Part shown: in pieces, positions 17,415 to 30,148 of the stretch | Layout: every line of letters starts with the position of its first letter | How positions within the stretch are numbered: the stretch's first letter is position 1 | Assembly (NCBI RefSeq): GCF_001445655.1 | Contig: NZ_LNBE01000003.1 | Location: forward strand, 2,514,122-2,578,121 | Reading direction: 5' to 3' | Origin: Streptomyces roseifaciens | GTDB taxonomy: Bacteria > Actinomycetota > Actinomycetes > Streptomycetales > Streptomycetaceae | DNA: 64,000 bases | Program-made: the position numbers and the translations under genes | The notes under the pieces: generated by a model | Told to the model about the DNA's origin: nothing | Seen by the model: the letters and a program-made list of their open reading frames with translations, nothing else | The model's database searches: none

Positions 17415-17822
17415 GCCACTCGTCGTGTGGTCCCAAGGGAGGGCGACGAGGAAGTCGGCTCCACCTGCCGCGTCGAGCTTCTCTCTCTTGGTGAGCTCTG
17501 CGGCGACCGAGACGGCATTCGCACGGTTGTCCAGCAACACCGGCCGACACTCACCCTGCCCCGGTCGATGCAGCTGCCCACTCGAACTGCCCAGACCCGG
17601 CGGGGGGGCGTAGAGGCTGGACGGCGGCCATCGGTTCGCCGTCGACCGCGATCACGCGCAGGGCGCGGCCGTGTGAAGGGGTCACGTGTTCCTGGAAGAG
17701 GAACGGCGCCTCCTGCGTGGCTGCGGGCCACCTCGGTGAGCAGGCGTGGGCCGGGGGCCAGCAAGACCTGCCCGCTCTTCGACCGGCCGCCTTGGACGCC
17801 GAAGAGCAGCTCGTTGGTGTTG
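17415..17822. other. Gene debris between monooxygenase and NRPS gene
   Basis: No intact gene. Minus-strand frames keep short coding-like pieces: VQGGRSKSGQVLLAPGPRLL and, after a frameshift, FLFQEHVTPSHGRALRVIAV, which together resemble an ATP-grasp ligase but are too short to be sure. Another piece (AAELTKREKLDAAGGADFLV) has no recognisable family. These appear to be remnants of one or two lost genes. Confidence 0.4.
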
Positions 17823-17905
17823 TCCCTGCCCTGCCCTGCCCCGCCCTGCCCGCCAGGTCAGTGGTCGGGCAAGGCAGGACAGAGCAGGGCAGGACAGGGT
17901 AGGAC
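17823..17905. terminator. CCTGCC/GGCAGG inverted-repeat terminator region
   Basis: Four to five copies of CCTGCC-like units are followed, after a short spacer, by several GGCAGG-like units, so the transcript can fold into long alternative hairpins. It lies 19 bp beyond the stop codon of the NRPS gene on the minus strand and is the likely terminator of that operon. The repeated unit also makes it a slippage-prone sequence. Confidence 0.65.
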
Positions 17906-17923
17906 GGATGTGCGATGCCGGGG

Positions 17924-21058
<3,135 letters not shown>

Positions 21059-21291
21059 TCGTTGTGGCGTTACATCGACTCTCGCCGTGTGAGGCGGCCG
21101 GCCTTCCGGCGGGCTCTCCGCCCGGCGAGTTCCGCACCGGTGGTGCGGCCGGGATTTCGGCGCGGTTCACCGCGCATGGTGCGGGGCGGCGGGCAGCGGG
21201 CCGGGCCCTGCTGCGGAATGCCCCTGGTTCTTCGGCTGACCTCTGTGGCCCCCTGATCGGGAAGGTCGTCCATCCGAGCTGGTGCGAGCCG

Positions 21292-23097
21292 TCAGCTCTG
21301 GCTGCTGCTCCGGCTGCTGCTCCGGCCCTGCGTGGGCGCGGCCGCCAGGACGGTGGCCTCCCCGGACCCGGACCCGGCGCTGGCGCCGGCGGCGTCAGTG
21401 GCTGGGGTGTCGTTCGGCGCGGCGTCAGTGGCTGGGACGTCAGATGAACAACCGCTGGCGGACGGAGAGTTGGCGATGCCCGGGGTATCGGTTTCAACTT
21501 CAACCCGGTCCGGCTTCGCCTCCGGGGACGGGGACGGGGACGGGGACGGGAGCGGGGATGGGGACGGGGGCGGGGGCGGGGTGCTTGCCGGGAGGTGACG
21601 CATCAGACGGCCCCCCAGCAGCGCCGCGCCGGTCATGACGACCAGGCCGACCAGCGCCGCCAGGTGCATCCCGTCCGCGAACGCCGCCCGGGAGGCGGTG
21701 GCCAGCTCGTTCCGGGCCAGGTCCGGCAGTCGTGCTGCCACGGAGACCGCGCCGCCGAGCGTGTCACGCGCGGCATCCGCCGCCTGCCTCGACAGTCCGG
21801 ACGGCATCGAGTCGGTCAACTGCGAGCGGTAGACCGCCGCGCCGACTGCGCCGAGCACGGCGATCCCCAGCGAACTGCCCAGCTCGGTGGCGGTCTCCGA
21901 GGTTGCGGCGGCAGCACCGGCCCGCTCGGCCGGAGCGGCCGAGATCGCCAGGTCGGCGGTGAGCGTCATGGTCCCGACCGTGCCCGCGCAGAGCACACCG
22001 GCCGCGGTGAGCACCAGCGCCACCGGGGAGTCGGGCCCCACCAGGGTCATCAGCCCGAAGCCGAGCGCACCCACCAGCAGTCCGCCGGCCATCTGATGGG
22101 CGGGGCGGACCCTGCCGGAGAGCGCCGAGGACAGGCCGACCGCCACCCCCACTCCGGCACTCGGCACCAGAGACCAGAGCGAGGCCGCGAGCGGGCTCAT
22201 GCCCTTGATCAGTTGCAGGTACTGCGAGGTGAAGAGGGTGAAACCCATCATGGCGAACATGGCGACCGTGTTGACGGTGAGCGCACCGCTGAAGGTCCGG
22301 ATCCTGAAGAGGCCCAGGTCGATGAGCGGATGTGCCGCCGTGCGCTGGCGGCGGACGAAGAGGGCGCCCAACACCAGCCCGGCGACCAGGACCAGTGCCG
22401 GAGCCGGGCTCCAGCCCTCGATCGCCAGCGTCTTGACGCCGTAGACGAACGGCAGGACCGTCGCCAGCGAGAGCCCGGCGCCCAGCAAGTCGAAGCGGCC
22501 GTCGCGCGGGGCGCGGTACTCGGGGAGCAGGAACGGGCCCGCGAGCAGCAGCAGCGCCATGACCGGTATGGAGAGCAGGAAGGTCGACCCCCACCAGAAG
22601 TGATTCAGCAGCAGCCCGCCTGCCACCGGCCCCAGCGTGGCACCGGCGGTGCTCGCGGCAGTCCAGGCGATGATGGCGGTCTGCCGTTGCCTGGGGTCGT
22701 GGAACATGTTGCGGATCAGCGCGAGCGTGGAGGGCATCAGGGTCGCGCCGGTGATGCCGAGCAGCGCGCGGGCTGCGATCAGCTGGGCGACTCCGTCGGA
22801 ATACGCGCCCAGCAGGGATGCCGCGGCGAACCCGGCCGCGCCGCCGAGCAGGAGCCGTCGGCGGCCGATGCGGTCTCCGAGGGCCCCCATCGGGATCAGC
22901 AGCCCGGCCAGCAGGAACGAGTAGCTGTCCATGATCCACAGCTGCTGGGTGCCGCTCGGCTTCAGGTCGCTGCTGATGAACGGCACGGCGAAGAACAGCA
23001 CACCCATGTCCATCGAGAGGACCAGGGTGGGAAGCAGGAGGACGAAGAGTCCCGTCCAGGTACGACGATCGGCGAGGCCGTTTGGGGCGGCGGTCAT
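21292..23097 (-). CDS. DHA2-family MFS exporter with Pro/Ser-rich C-terminal tail
   Basis: About 601 residues from the ATG at 23097; the frame stays open further upstream to 23166. The 14-helix exporter signature is present: MDMGVLFFAVPFIS in helix 1, GALGDRIGRRRLLL (motif A) and AASTAGATLGPVAGGLLL (motif C). The last 110 residues leave the membrane: a PPPPPSPSPLPSPSPSPSPE run encoded by GGGGAC-like tandem repeats (opposite strand), then an acidic and Ser-rich end. It is 233 bp upstream of the single-module NRPS gene on the same strand, so export of that product is a reasonable inference. The tail has no known role. Confidence 0.88.
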   Translation of the reverse strand: MTAAPNGLADRRTWTGLFVLLLPTLVLSMDMGVLFFAVPFISSDLKPSGTQQLWIMDSYSFLLAGLLIPMGALGDRIGRRRLLLGGAAGFAAASLLGAYSDGVAQLIAARALLGITGATLMPSTLALIRNMFHDPRQRQTAIIAWTAASTAGATLGPVAGGLLLNHFWWGSTFLLSIPVMALLLLAGPFLLPEYRAPRDGRFDLLGAGLSLATVLPFVYGVKTLAIEGWSPAPALVLVAGLVLGALFVRRQRTAAHPLIDLGLFRIRTFSGALTVNTVAMFAMMGFTLFTSQYLQLIKGMSPLAASLWSLVPSAGVGVAVGLSSALSGRVRPAHQMAGGLLVGALGFGLMTLVGPDSPVALVLTAAGVLCAGTVGTMTLTADLAISAAPAERAGAAAATSETATELGSSLGIAVLGAVGAAVYRSQLTDSMPSGLSRQAADAARDTLGGAVSVAARLPDLARNELATASRAAFADGMHLAALVGLVVMTGAALLGGRLMRHLPASTPPPPPSPSPLPSPSPSPSPEAKPDRVEVETDTPGIANSPSASGCSSDVPATDAAPNDTPATDAAGASAGSGSGEATVLAAAPTQGRSSSRSSSQS

Positions 23098-23166
23098 GGA
23101 GGCGACGGTACGTATGTTCAATATGGCTGTATAGGAAGAACGTCCAACTCCACTGCGCAGAGCCAT

Positions 23167-23875
<709 letters not shown>

Positions 23876-24472
23876 GTGGGATTGGATATCACTGCTGTCA
23901 TCGTGGACTGGGCCGAACTGGAGACCATTCCTGTCCTTGAGCGCAAGGGCGTGCTCATCGAGGCTGCGGACCCGGATGACTATGACGGAGCACTGGAGGA
24001 AGGCTGGGGCTGGCTGCCTCCGGCCCCCGCATCGTTCCCGTCCTGGTGCGCACGGTACGAGTTCGCCGGCACCCTGGGGTCTTTCAAGCCGCACTTTTGG
24101 GCGGGGGAGCGGTGGGAGGCGGTTCGCGAGCATGTCCCGGCTGACCTGCGTACCGCGCTGGACACTTTCCTCGCCGGGCTGATCTGGGTTCCGCCGGGCG
24201 CCGACGGCGACCTGGACGAGGATGCCGCCGAACCGTGGTACGGGGCCATGTTGGTCTACTGCCCGCCCTCGGGTGTACCGGCCCTGGCCCAGGCATGGAC
24301 CGCAGTCGGCCCCCGGCTCGAAGCGCTGCGCGAACCGTTCAACACCTACGCAGCCGCCTCCGGCAAATGGGTCGGTCGGTTCGAGGAATTCACCACGCTG
24401 CTCCATGGGTGGGCCGAGGTCGTCGCAGAAGCCCGCCGCCGTGGATGGGGGCTGATCGGGCTGCCGATCTGA
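23876..24472 (+). CDS. Hypothetical protein, 198 aa
   Basis: A clean high-GC coding frame from GTG (another GTG lies six bases upstream). It begins MGLDITAVIVDWAELETIP and is rich in Trp and acidic residues, with segments such as YEFAGTLGSFKPHFWAGERW and GLIWVPPGADGDLDEDAAEP and the C-terminal WAEVVAEARRRGWGLIGLP. There is no signal peptide or membrane helix, so it should be cytoplasmic. I recall similar proteins of unknown function in Streptomyces but cannot name a domain. It stands alone between debris on both sides. Confidence 0.75.
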   Translation: MGLDITAVIVDWAELETIPVLERKGVLIEAADPDDYDGALEEGWGWLPPAPASFPSWCARYEFAGTLGSFKPHFWAGERWEAVREHVPADLRTALDTFLAGLIWVPPGADGDLDEDAAEPWYGAMLVYCPPSGVPALAQAWTAVGPRLEALREPFNTYAAASGKWVGRFEEFTTLLHGWAEVVAEARRRGWGLIGLPI

Positions 24473-25298
24473 TCCCGCTCCGCCACGTGCGAGCCACGGT
24501 TCCGCCCCCCGGCCTCGACGGAGGGGCGCACGGGCGTCGTTCCCGGATTCCGCGGGGCCGTGGCGAACCGGCACTCGCCGATGACCGCAGTGCAGTGCAC
24601 ATGTGGTCGACGACACTGGTCTGCCGTCCAGCCTTGGACGGCAGCCCGGCTGGGCGCGAGCGAGCTGAAGGCATGCTCAGGACGGGAGTGCCCTGTCTCG
24701 CTGGCTTTGCCAATCCCGAAGCCATTGCCGCGCTCGTTCCTGGATGCCGTGGAACGGGCTCCAAGTATGGGCGGGAGGCACAGACCGGGGGAGGGGTGCA
24801 GCGACCGGAGGCCGCCGTGCTGGAGGAGGTCTGTGACGCCTTCGGCGCAGGCGGCCACGGTCGGCCAGGACCGGATCCGCCGGTCCGGGTGGGCCGTGGT
24901 GCGCGGCACGGCCGGCGGCTCGCTGACCTCCTGGCCACCTGGCAACCCCTGGAAACGTGCTCAACACCGGCGACACCGATCCGTTTCGTGACCTGATCGA
25001 GGCGCTCTGCCTGGTGGAACTGCAGCGGCGGTTTTCGCTGGTGAAGCGATGAGGTGACACCCCGCGGACTGCGCCCCTCGCCGCGCTGGTCGACGACGAA
25101 GGGCTGCTCGCCGGGGGTGGTGGAGCTCCCGTCACCGGTGCCGGGTCGGTGCCTTCATCGGAGGGGTCTGTCTGGGGCAGGCAGGGTCCGGCAGAGGTGG
25201 TCGTGCGCTGGCTCGGACGCGGTCCTAGTCGGTCTGGGTGGTTCTTGGGCCCTGGGGTCAGCGGCTGTGGCCGTCGGCCTCGGCTGTGGTGTGAGGCG
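24473..25298. other. 826-bp stretch without an intact gene
   Basis: Several long frames exist, but none has a convincing start, ribosome site or family. The only piece that looks like a real protein end is on the plus strand just before 25052: DPFRDLIEALCLVELQRRFS then LVKR and stop. I take this region as decayed sequence. Confidence 0.4.
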
Positions 25299-25805
25299 TC
25301 AGTACCGCAGTGCGCGGCGGACTTCGGCGGTGACTGTACCTGTGAGGTTCCGGTTGCTGCGGGCGGTGGCGCGGGCGGTGCCGCCCGCGGAGGTCTCGGG
25401 GACGTCGAGAACGATCACGTCGGCCAGGTTGCCTGACGGGTCATGAAAATTGATCAGGATGGTGTAGCGCCTGGGCTTCGAGTCGTGGTTGGTGACGTTC
25501 ACCTGGACTTCCTTCCGGCCGTCGGAGTCGGTCGCGACGGTGCCGAGAGTGACGTCTGCCTGGGCGTTGAGTCCGCCTTTGACGTTCGTCAGGGCGGCCG
25601 CGGCAGCTGCCTCGGCGGAGGCGAGAGTGGATGCTGCCGCACTGCCGGCGGCGGAGGCGACAGCGGACGCCTTCGACCTGGCTGCGGATGCCGCCGCGGA
25701 AGCAGAGGAGCCGGCGGGCTTGTCCGATGAGCAGCCGGTCAGTGCGGCCCCGCCGAGCATGACGGCCAGCGCGGCACAGGCACATCGGTTGACCTGACGT
25801 TTCAT
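25299..25805 (-). CDS. Secreted lipoprotein with Ala/Ser-rich stalk
   Basis: 168 residues. The signal peptide ends in the lipobox LTGC (Cys25), so the protein should be lipid-anchored on the outer face of the membrane. Residues 30-72 are almost only Ala and Ser with a few Lys, Arg and Glu, a likely extended stalk. Residues 75-168 form a compact beta-rich domain (VQVNVTNHDSKPRRYTILIN, then FHDPSGNLADVIVLDVPETS) like the small immunoglobulin-like domains seen in actinomycete lipoproteins. The ligand is unknown. A monocistronic gene. Confidence 0.82.
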   Translation of the reverse strand: MKRQVNRCACAALAVMLGGAALTGCSSDKPAGSSASAAASAARSKASAVASAAGSAAASTLASAEAAAAAALTNVKGGLNAQADVTLGTVATDSDGRKEVQVNVTNHDSKPRRYTILINFHDPSGNLADVIVLDVPETSAGGTARATARSNRNLTGTVTAEVRRALRY

Positions 25806-26021
25806 GGGTTGGGTTCTCCTGGTTCGACGGTGCTACCCGTCCAGGGTCGGCTGGTCCGGCGCGCCGTGCCGGCAGGGCACGCGCGGCACCCGGGTGACGC
25901 CGATGGGCATCAGGGCCAGCACCGTCTGTCATGGCCTGACAGGGTTGCACTCTGCGTGGTTGCTGCCAGGAGGGCTGTCCCTTCCGTCAGGGGTGGTGCG
26001 ACCTCTACGAGGAGGGTGCAA

Positions 26022-26053
26022 CTGTCGCTGCCGGAGACCTCCGGCAGCGACAG
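26022..26053. terminator. Perfect 14-bp hairpin, probable terminator
   Basis: CTGTCGCTGCCGGA, a GACC loop and the exact reverse complement. It lies about 150 bp past the 3' end of the pseudogene on the minus strand and upstream of the lipoprotein gene, so it would shield that gene from read-through. Confidence 0.75.
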
Positions 26054-26206
26054 CCATGACGAGCCCGGGTGTGGCCGCCTGCTCCTTGCCTCTGTGGGAC
26101 GGGTGGACGGGCCCGGGCCGTGAGGGAGGGTCAGGGGGGGGCCGCGGGCTTGGGACATCGTGAGCCCACCGCCGTGGCGGCCTGGTGCGGTGCAGCCGGG
26201 GGCTGT

Positions 26207-26582
26207 CTACTTCGGGAAGTAGTCCGAGCAGTGGTATGCGGTTCCGATCTTGGTGTGGCCCTCGATGTAGACGACCTTGAGCCCTCTGGGCTGCTGGAGG
26301 GTGGTCTGGTAGCTGCCCAGGGCGGCCTGCCCTCAGGGCCGGTGCGCCAGCTGTAGTTGCTGAACGAGCCATCCTTGTTGTACGAGCTCAGCCGGACCTT
26401 GGGGGCCACACCGTCACTGCGCAGGTCATAGGTGCGTATGAACACGTCCTACTTGGCGGTGGGTTTGCCGCTCCCGCGGAAGGTTGCGTCGACCCAGAAG
26501 GTCTTTCCCCTGTCCTGGCAGCGGATGGTGAACGCCCCAGCCTTCCACCAGGCACTGACACACGTGAGGCGGCCGGCCGCCA
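26207..26582 (-). pseudogene. Small protein gene broken by a stop and a frameshift
   Basis: Coding sequence continues across two lesions: KAGAFTIRCQDRGKTFWVDA and TFRGSGKPTAK, an in-frame TAG, then DVFIRTYDLRSDGVAPKVRL, SSYNKDGSFSNYSWRTGPEG, and after a frameshift near 26335 LGSYQTTLQQPRGLKVVYIE ... TAYHCSDYFPK and a stop. Removing both lesions gives about 120 residues of a probably secreted protein with paired cysteines. The family is not known to me. It borders the three-repeat secreted protein, but no repeat is shared between them. Confidence 0.6.
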
Positions 26583-26929
26583 GTACTACGAGACCTCCGT
26601 CGACGCCGTCCGCGCCCTGCTGGCCCAGCGTCCGCCCGCTGGCGCCACAGATCGTCGCCACGCTCAACCCGGAGATCGAGCTGGCCGATCTGGACCAGGA
26701 CATCTTGGAGATCGGCTACCCCGGCCGAGGGCGCCACGCCGCTCAAGCACCGTGATCGCGCCACCGCCTCCGCCGGTCCGGCGACGCGGCAGCGCTTTGT
26801 CGCACTGGCATCCGAGAGATTGAGCCATACGGGGTACACCGTGCGCTCGCAGAACTCCTCCGGACTTCGCATCAGTAGCTTGGTGCGTACATGCCCTGAA
26901 GGGCGGCGTCGGGTCGGGAGGAGTGCGCC

Positions 26930-27646
26930 ATGCGCCGATATTCTGTTGTCGCAGCAGCAGTTGCAGGGGTCATCAGTCTGACTCTGGGAAGCGCCGCCGT
27001 GGCGGAGCAGCCAGGGCCACGACTGGCCGGACGCTATCTGAACCTCCACCAGTGCGTCTATGTCGGCAGTGGCGGGCACTACACGAATGTGCTGCCGAAC
27101 ACGGCGAACACGGCATTCAACACGGGTACGAACGTCTCCAACACGCCGGACACGGCGCTCTCGTGCGGCACGGGCGGCGGGGGCTGGCGTCCCGCTCTCG
27201 CCAACTCCGCGGTGAAGGCCTTCGACCTCACCACTGGCCGGTACCTGAACCTGCACCAGTGTGTGTACTTCTCAGCCGGGCAGCACTACACGGCCGTGCT
27301 CCCGAACACCCCGAACGTCAACTTCAACACCGGCACCAACGTCTCCAACACCGCCGACAGAACGCTGACCTGCAGCCCGGGAGGAGGCGGCTGGAGGTTG
27401 CTGCCGGCCAACTCCGCCGTCCAGTCCTTCGATCTGACAGACAACCGCTACCTCAACCTGCACCAGTGCGTGTGGACGTCGGGCGGGCAGTACTACATGG
27501 GCCTACTGCCCAATACCCCCAACGCCAACTTCAACACCGGCACCAACGCGTCCCGCACGCCCGACACGACGCTGAACTGCCGCCCCGGCAGCCCAGGCTG
27601 GTCTCTCGACCAACTCAACTCGGCATACCGCCCCCTGGGCGGTTGA
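26930..27646 (+). CDS. Secreted protein made of three 69-residue repeats
   Basis: 238 residues with GGGAGGAG seven bases before the ATG. Residues 1-26 are a Sec signal peptide. The mature part is three direct repeats at about 35-103, 104-172 and 173-238, each beginning RYLNLHQCV and continuing through LPNTPN-FNTGTNVSNTPDTTL-C, a GGGGW turn and ANSAV-FDLT. Each repeat keeps two cysteines 37 apart (Cys42/Cys79 in the first), suggesting one disulphide per unit. No catalytic motif is present. A repeated extracellular binding module or surface layer component is the most I can infer; I do not recognise the family. Confidence 0.85.
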   Translation: MRRYSVVAAAVAGVISLTLGSAAVAEQPGPRLAGRYLNLHQCVYVGSGGHYTNVLPNTANTAFNTGTNVSNTPDTALSCGTGGGGWRPALANSAVKAFDLTTGRYLNLHQCVYFSAGQHYTAVLPNTPNVNFNTGTNVSNTADRTLTCSPGGGGWRLLPANSAVQSFDLTDNRYLNLHQCVWTSGGQYYMGLLPNTPNANFNTGTNASRTPDTTLNCRPGSPGWSLDQLNSAYRPLGG

Positions 27647-27976
27647 GCCTGGACTGACGCGATCGCCGGATACTCCCGGGGCCGTCATAGCACCAGGAGC
27701 GTCCGGCACCGGCGCTCACCCGATACACCTAGGGCCTGTCTGACGGCCGGTGACCGCCAGGTACTTGGGTCGCTCTGAGTTGCGTGGGTCGGGGTGGCTT
27801 GAGTGAGGCGGAGTGCGGCCGGCCGGAAGCGCACCTGCCCGGGAATGCCGGGGCGGGGAGACCGGTGGAAGTGTCACCCCAGCTGACCAACGGGATTCTG
27901 CCGGGGATGCGCACGGAGAGGTTTTGCGTGCCATTTGTGCCATGGCGTCGACGGCGCGGGCTGGGAAGATCACATC

Positions 27977-28471
27977 ATGCTGCGAACTCTGGAGATCACC
28001 GCCGAGGTGGCTGTGCCCCGGCACGATGAACCGTTCCACAACCTGCACTGGCAGAAGCAACTGGAGCTGAGCCTGGACTGCTTCATCTGCCGGCGTACTG
28101 ACCGCACCACCTTCTTCCGCCACGGTGAGGAGCAGGCGCTCTGCTCGGGCAGTTCGGATGTGGAGCACCCTGCCGCGGGCCGCATCTCTGCCTTCGACGT
28201 CACCACAGAGCCCGAACGGCAGATACTTCGGGCCCTCATCGATTACTGGTGGGCGCCCTTTAAGGACAAAAAACGAAACCAAACCGCCGTCGCACCCACC
28301 CGCGCACCCGGGGTGCGCCTCTCCCTGGGATACCTGTGCCCCGAGAAACGGCAGACAGAATCCTTCGGCCTGCAAAGCAACGTGCAACGCCCCGCGAGCG
28401 AAAACTGCACACACTGCGCTCACCTACTCGCCACCAGCACACAGGCCCCCCGTATCCGCCTGCTCACCTGA
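27977..28471 (+). CDS. Hypothetical cysteine-paired protein, 164 aa
   Basis: Starts MLRTLEITAEVAVPRHDEPF. Cysteine groups are spread along the chain: DCFICRR near residue 35, ALCSG near 54, GYLCPEK near 117 and NCTHCAHLL near 145. Two CxxC pairs and two single Cys in a soluble protein without signal peptide suggest one or two zinc sites. The middle part (ILRALIDYWWAPFKDKKRNQ) is helical. No known domain is recognised. It lies about 330 bp after the three-repeat protein, too far to assume an operon. Confidence 0.65.
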   Translation: MLRTLEITAEVAVPRHDEPFHNLHWQKQLELSLDCFICRRTDRTTFFRHGEEQALCSGSSDVEHPAAGRISAFDVTTEPERQILRALIDYWWAPFKDKKRNQTAVAPTRAPGVRLSLGYLCPEKRQTESFGLQSNVQRPASENCTHCAHLLATSTQAPRIRLLT

Positions 28472-28608
28472 GTCCACGGCAGCGGGTAGCCCCGTGCGGG
28501 GCAGCGGAAGCGGGAAGGGAGCCCGGCGGGGAGCCGAGGCACCTATGGGCCGACGTCAGTCGAAGTCCGGGCACATCAGGGCTGTAACGAGAGAAAGGGG
28601 ACATCTCG

Positions 28609-28968
28609 ATGGGGACTTACATATCGATCAGAGGATGGCTGGAGTGCGGCGACAAGCAACTCGCCGCCATTCAGGGGATCATCTCGGCCCACGAAGACGA
28701 TCACTACTCAAACGGGTGGGGCGCACCCCGTCGGCACGTCAACTGGACCCACTACCTCTTCTACGGCGCCGATGTCCGCGAATCAGCCCTGGACTGGTTC
28801 ACTGACCAGATCACAGAGATAGCCCGGATCCGTGACGACGACGGGTACCTCGTCCGGGGACTGTTCCTCGCCACCCACGAAGTCACCGGGACCACGGAAT
28901 GGCAGGTCCGCGACGGCCGGCTCTTCACCTCCCCGGCCGGCACCAGATACCAGTACTTGACCGAATAG
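28609..28968 (+). CDS. Hypothetical small soluble protein, 119 aa
   Basis: Clear start with GAAAGGGGA upstream. Product begins MGTYISIRGWLECGDKQLAA and contains WTHYLFYGADVRESALDWFT followed by DQITEIARI and GLFLATHEVTGTTEWQVRDG. Length and composition fit a compact alpha/beta protein. I recall similar short proteins in actinomycetes, sometimes near toxin or immunity genes, but cannot assign a function. No partner gene is evident: downstream is a pseudogene on the other strand. Confidence 0.7.
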   Translation: MGTYISIRGWLECGDKQLAAIQGIISAHEDDHYSNGWGAPRRHVNWTHYLFYGADVRESALDWFTDQITEIARIRDDDGYLVRGLFLATHEVTGTTEWQVRDGRLFTSPAGTRYQYLTE

Positions 28969-29037
28969 CCCTCCTCCCCATCCCGAGCGCTACCTCGCTG
29001 CGGCGTGAACCCGCGCCCCAGGCCCTCAGGGCCCCGG

Positions 29038-29909
29038 CTACGGCTTGGCGAGTAGGTCGGTGCGGTGTTGTTCGAGGTCGGTGACGCCGTCGACGTCCAC
29101 TACAACCGTGAATCGGGGCACCCCGTCGGGACCCGTCTCCTGGGTCAGCTGCCAATTGTCCGCGAAGCCCCAGCTGCCGCCTGTGTAGATGCCCTTGATC
29201 CTGTCGTCCAATGTCCCGGCTGCGTCGAAGGGGCCGCCGTGAGATCGGAAGGTCCAGTGGGTCCCGGTACCAGGCGTCCAACTGTTCGGGGCTGCCAGGA
29301 CGCGCTCGCCACTCGGGTCCCGGGGATCGGCGGCGAGATCCCTAGGCTGGTCATGCCCGGTGGTCAGTGCGATGAGGCCCGACGCGTCGGCCTCGGCAGC
29401 AGCCGGATACGTCCGGCCGCGGTGGACCGCGTAAGCCTTGGGGCGGAAATGGTCAGCCTCGGCCAGACGCCGCACCAGGGCGTGCAGAGGCTGCAGCAGA
29501 TCCTCGCGGTGCTCCGCCAGCTCGGTGACTTCGTCGCGTGGGAAGACGCCGCGGTATCTGATGCCCCGGCCCTTGAGGTGCTCCTTGGCGACGTGTTCGT
29601 CGGAGCCGAGGTAGTCGCCCGAGAACGTGGCGGGGCGGCGGCAGTGCACTCGAAAAGCTCGCCGCGCCAGCGGAACGTCCACGTGAAGGCATACCAGGCG
29701 TCCAGGCGCTCCGGCTCAACCGGATACCCCACCGACCCGTCGACCGCCTCAAGCGGCGCGAGCCCTTCGGGCGCGGGGCCGCCGGGCCCGGGCAGCAGCT
29801 CGATGTGCGGCCACAGGCCCGAGGTGCACGGGCCGGGTAGAGGTTGCCGCAGAAGACGGCGACCTCGCCCTTGACCGGGAGGGGGGCACGCAGGGTCAGT
29901 CGTAGTCAT
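29038..29909 (-). pseudogene. Hypothetical protein gene with several frameshifts
   Basis: From the ATG at 29909 the protein-like sequence jumps frames: VKGEVAVFCGNLYPA, then SGLWPHIELLPGPGGPAPEG ... LDAWYAFTWTFRWRGELFEC, then ATFSGDYLGSDEHVAKEHL through to VTDLEQHRTDLLAKP. The shift near 29630 is certain, and two more near 29830-29880 are likely. If repaired it would give about 290 residues without signal peptide. The family is unknown. Frameshifts at several separate sites argue against a sequencing error. Confidence 0.6.
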
Positions 29910-29934
29910 TTCCACAGCCCTTGCTCTCCTCGCA

Positions 29935-30039
29935 ATGCGTGTTCTGGCCCGGCGCGCCAAGATGTCGCCGGAGGAGGCTTCGCCCGCCGAGGTCATCGAC
30001 CAGATCGACGAACTGGCCGACTTCTGCAGCGACATGTAG
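29935..30039 (+). CDS. Possible 34-aa peptide or gene tail
   Basis: The frame reads MRVLARRAKMSPEEASPAEV then IDQIDELADFCSDM and a stop, with helical, acidic composition like a real protein. The same frame stays open upstream (STALALLA), so it may be the tail of a lost gene. No ribosome site is obvious. Function unknown. Confidence 0.35.
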   Translation: MRVLARRAKMSPEEASPAEVIDQIDELADFCSDM

Positions 30040-30148
30040 GCCGCGGCCGCCCCGCGCCCCTGGCGGCCCTCCCGTGCCGGCATTGCCCCCAGCCGACGAG
30101 AACAGGCGATGCACGACCGGCCGATGATCTACCCGTGGAACGCCGCCA

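Noticed and set aside
29935..30039. A second RiPP precursor
   Set aside because: The 34-residue frame has no ribosome site or maturase nearby and its frame stays open upstream, so it is more likely a gene tail.
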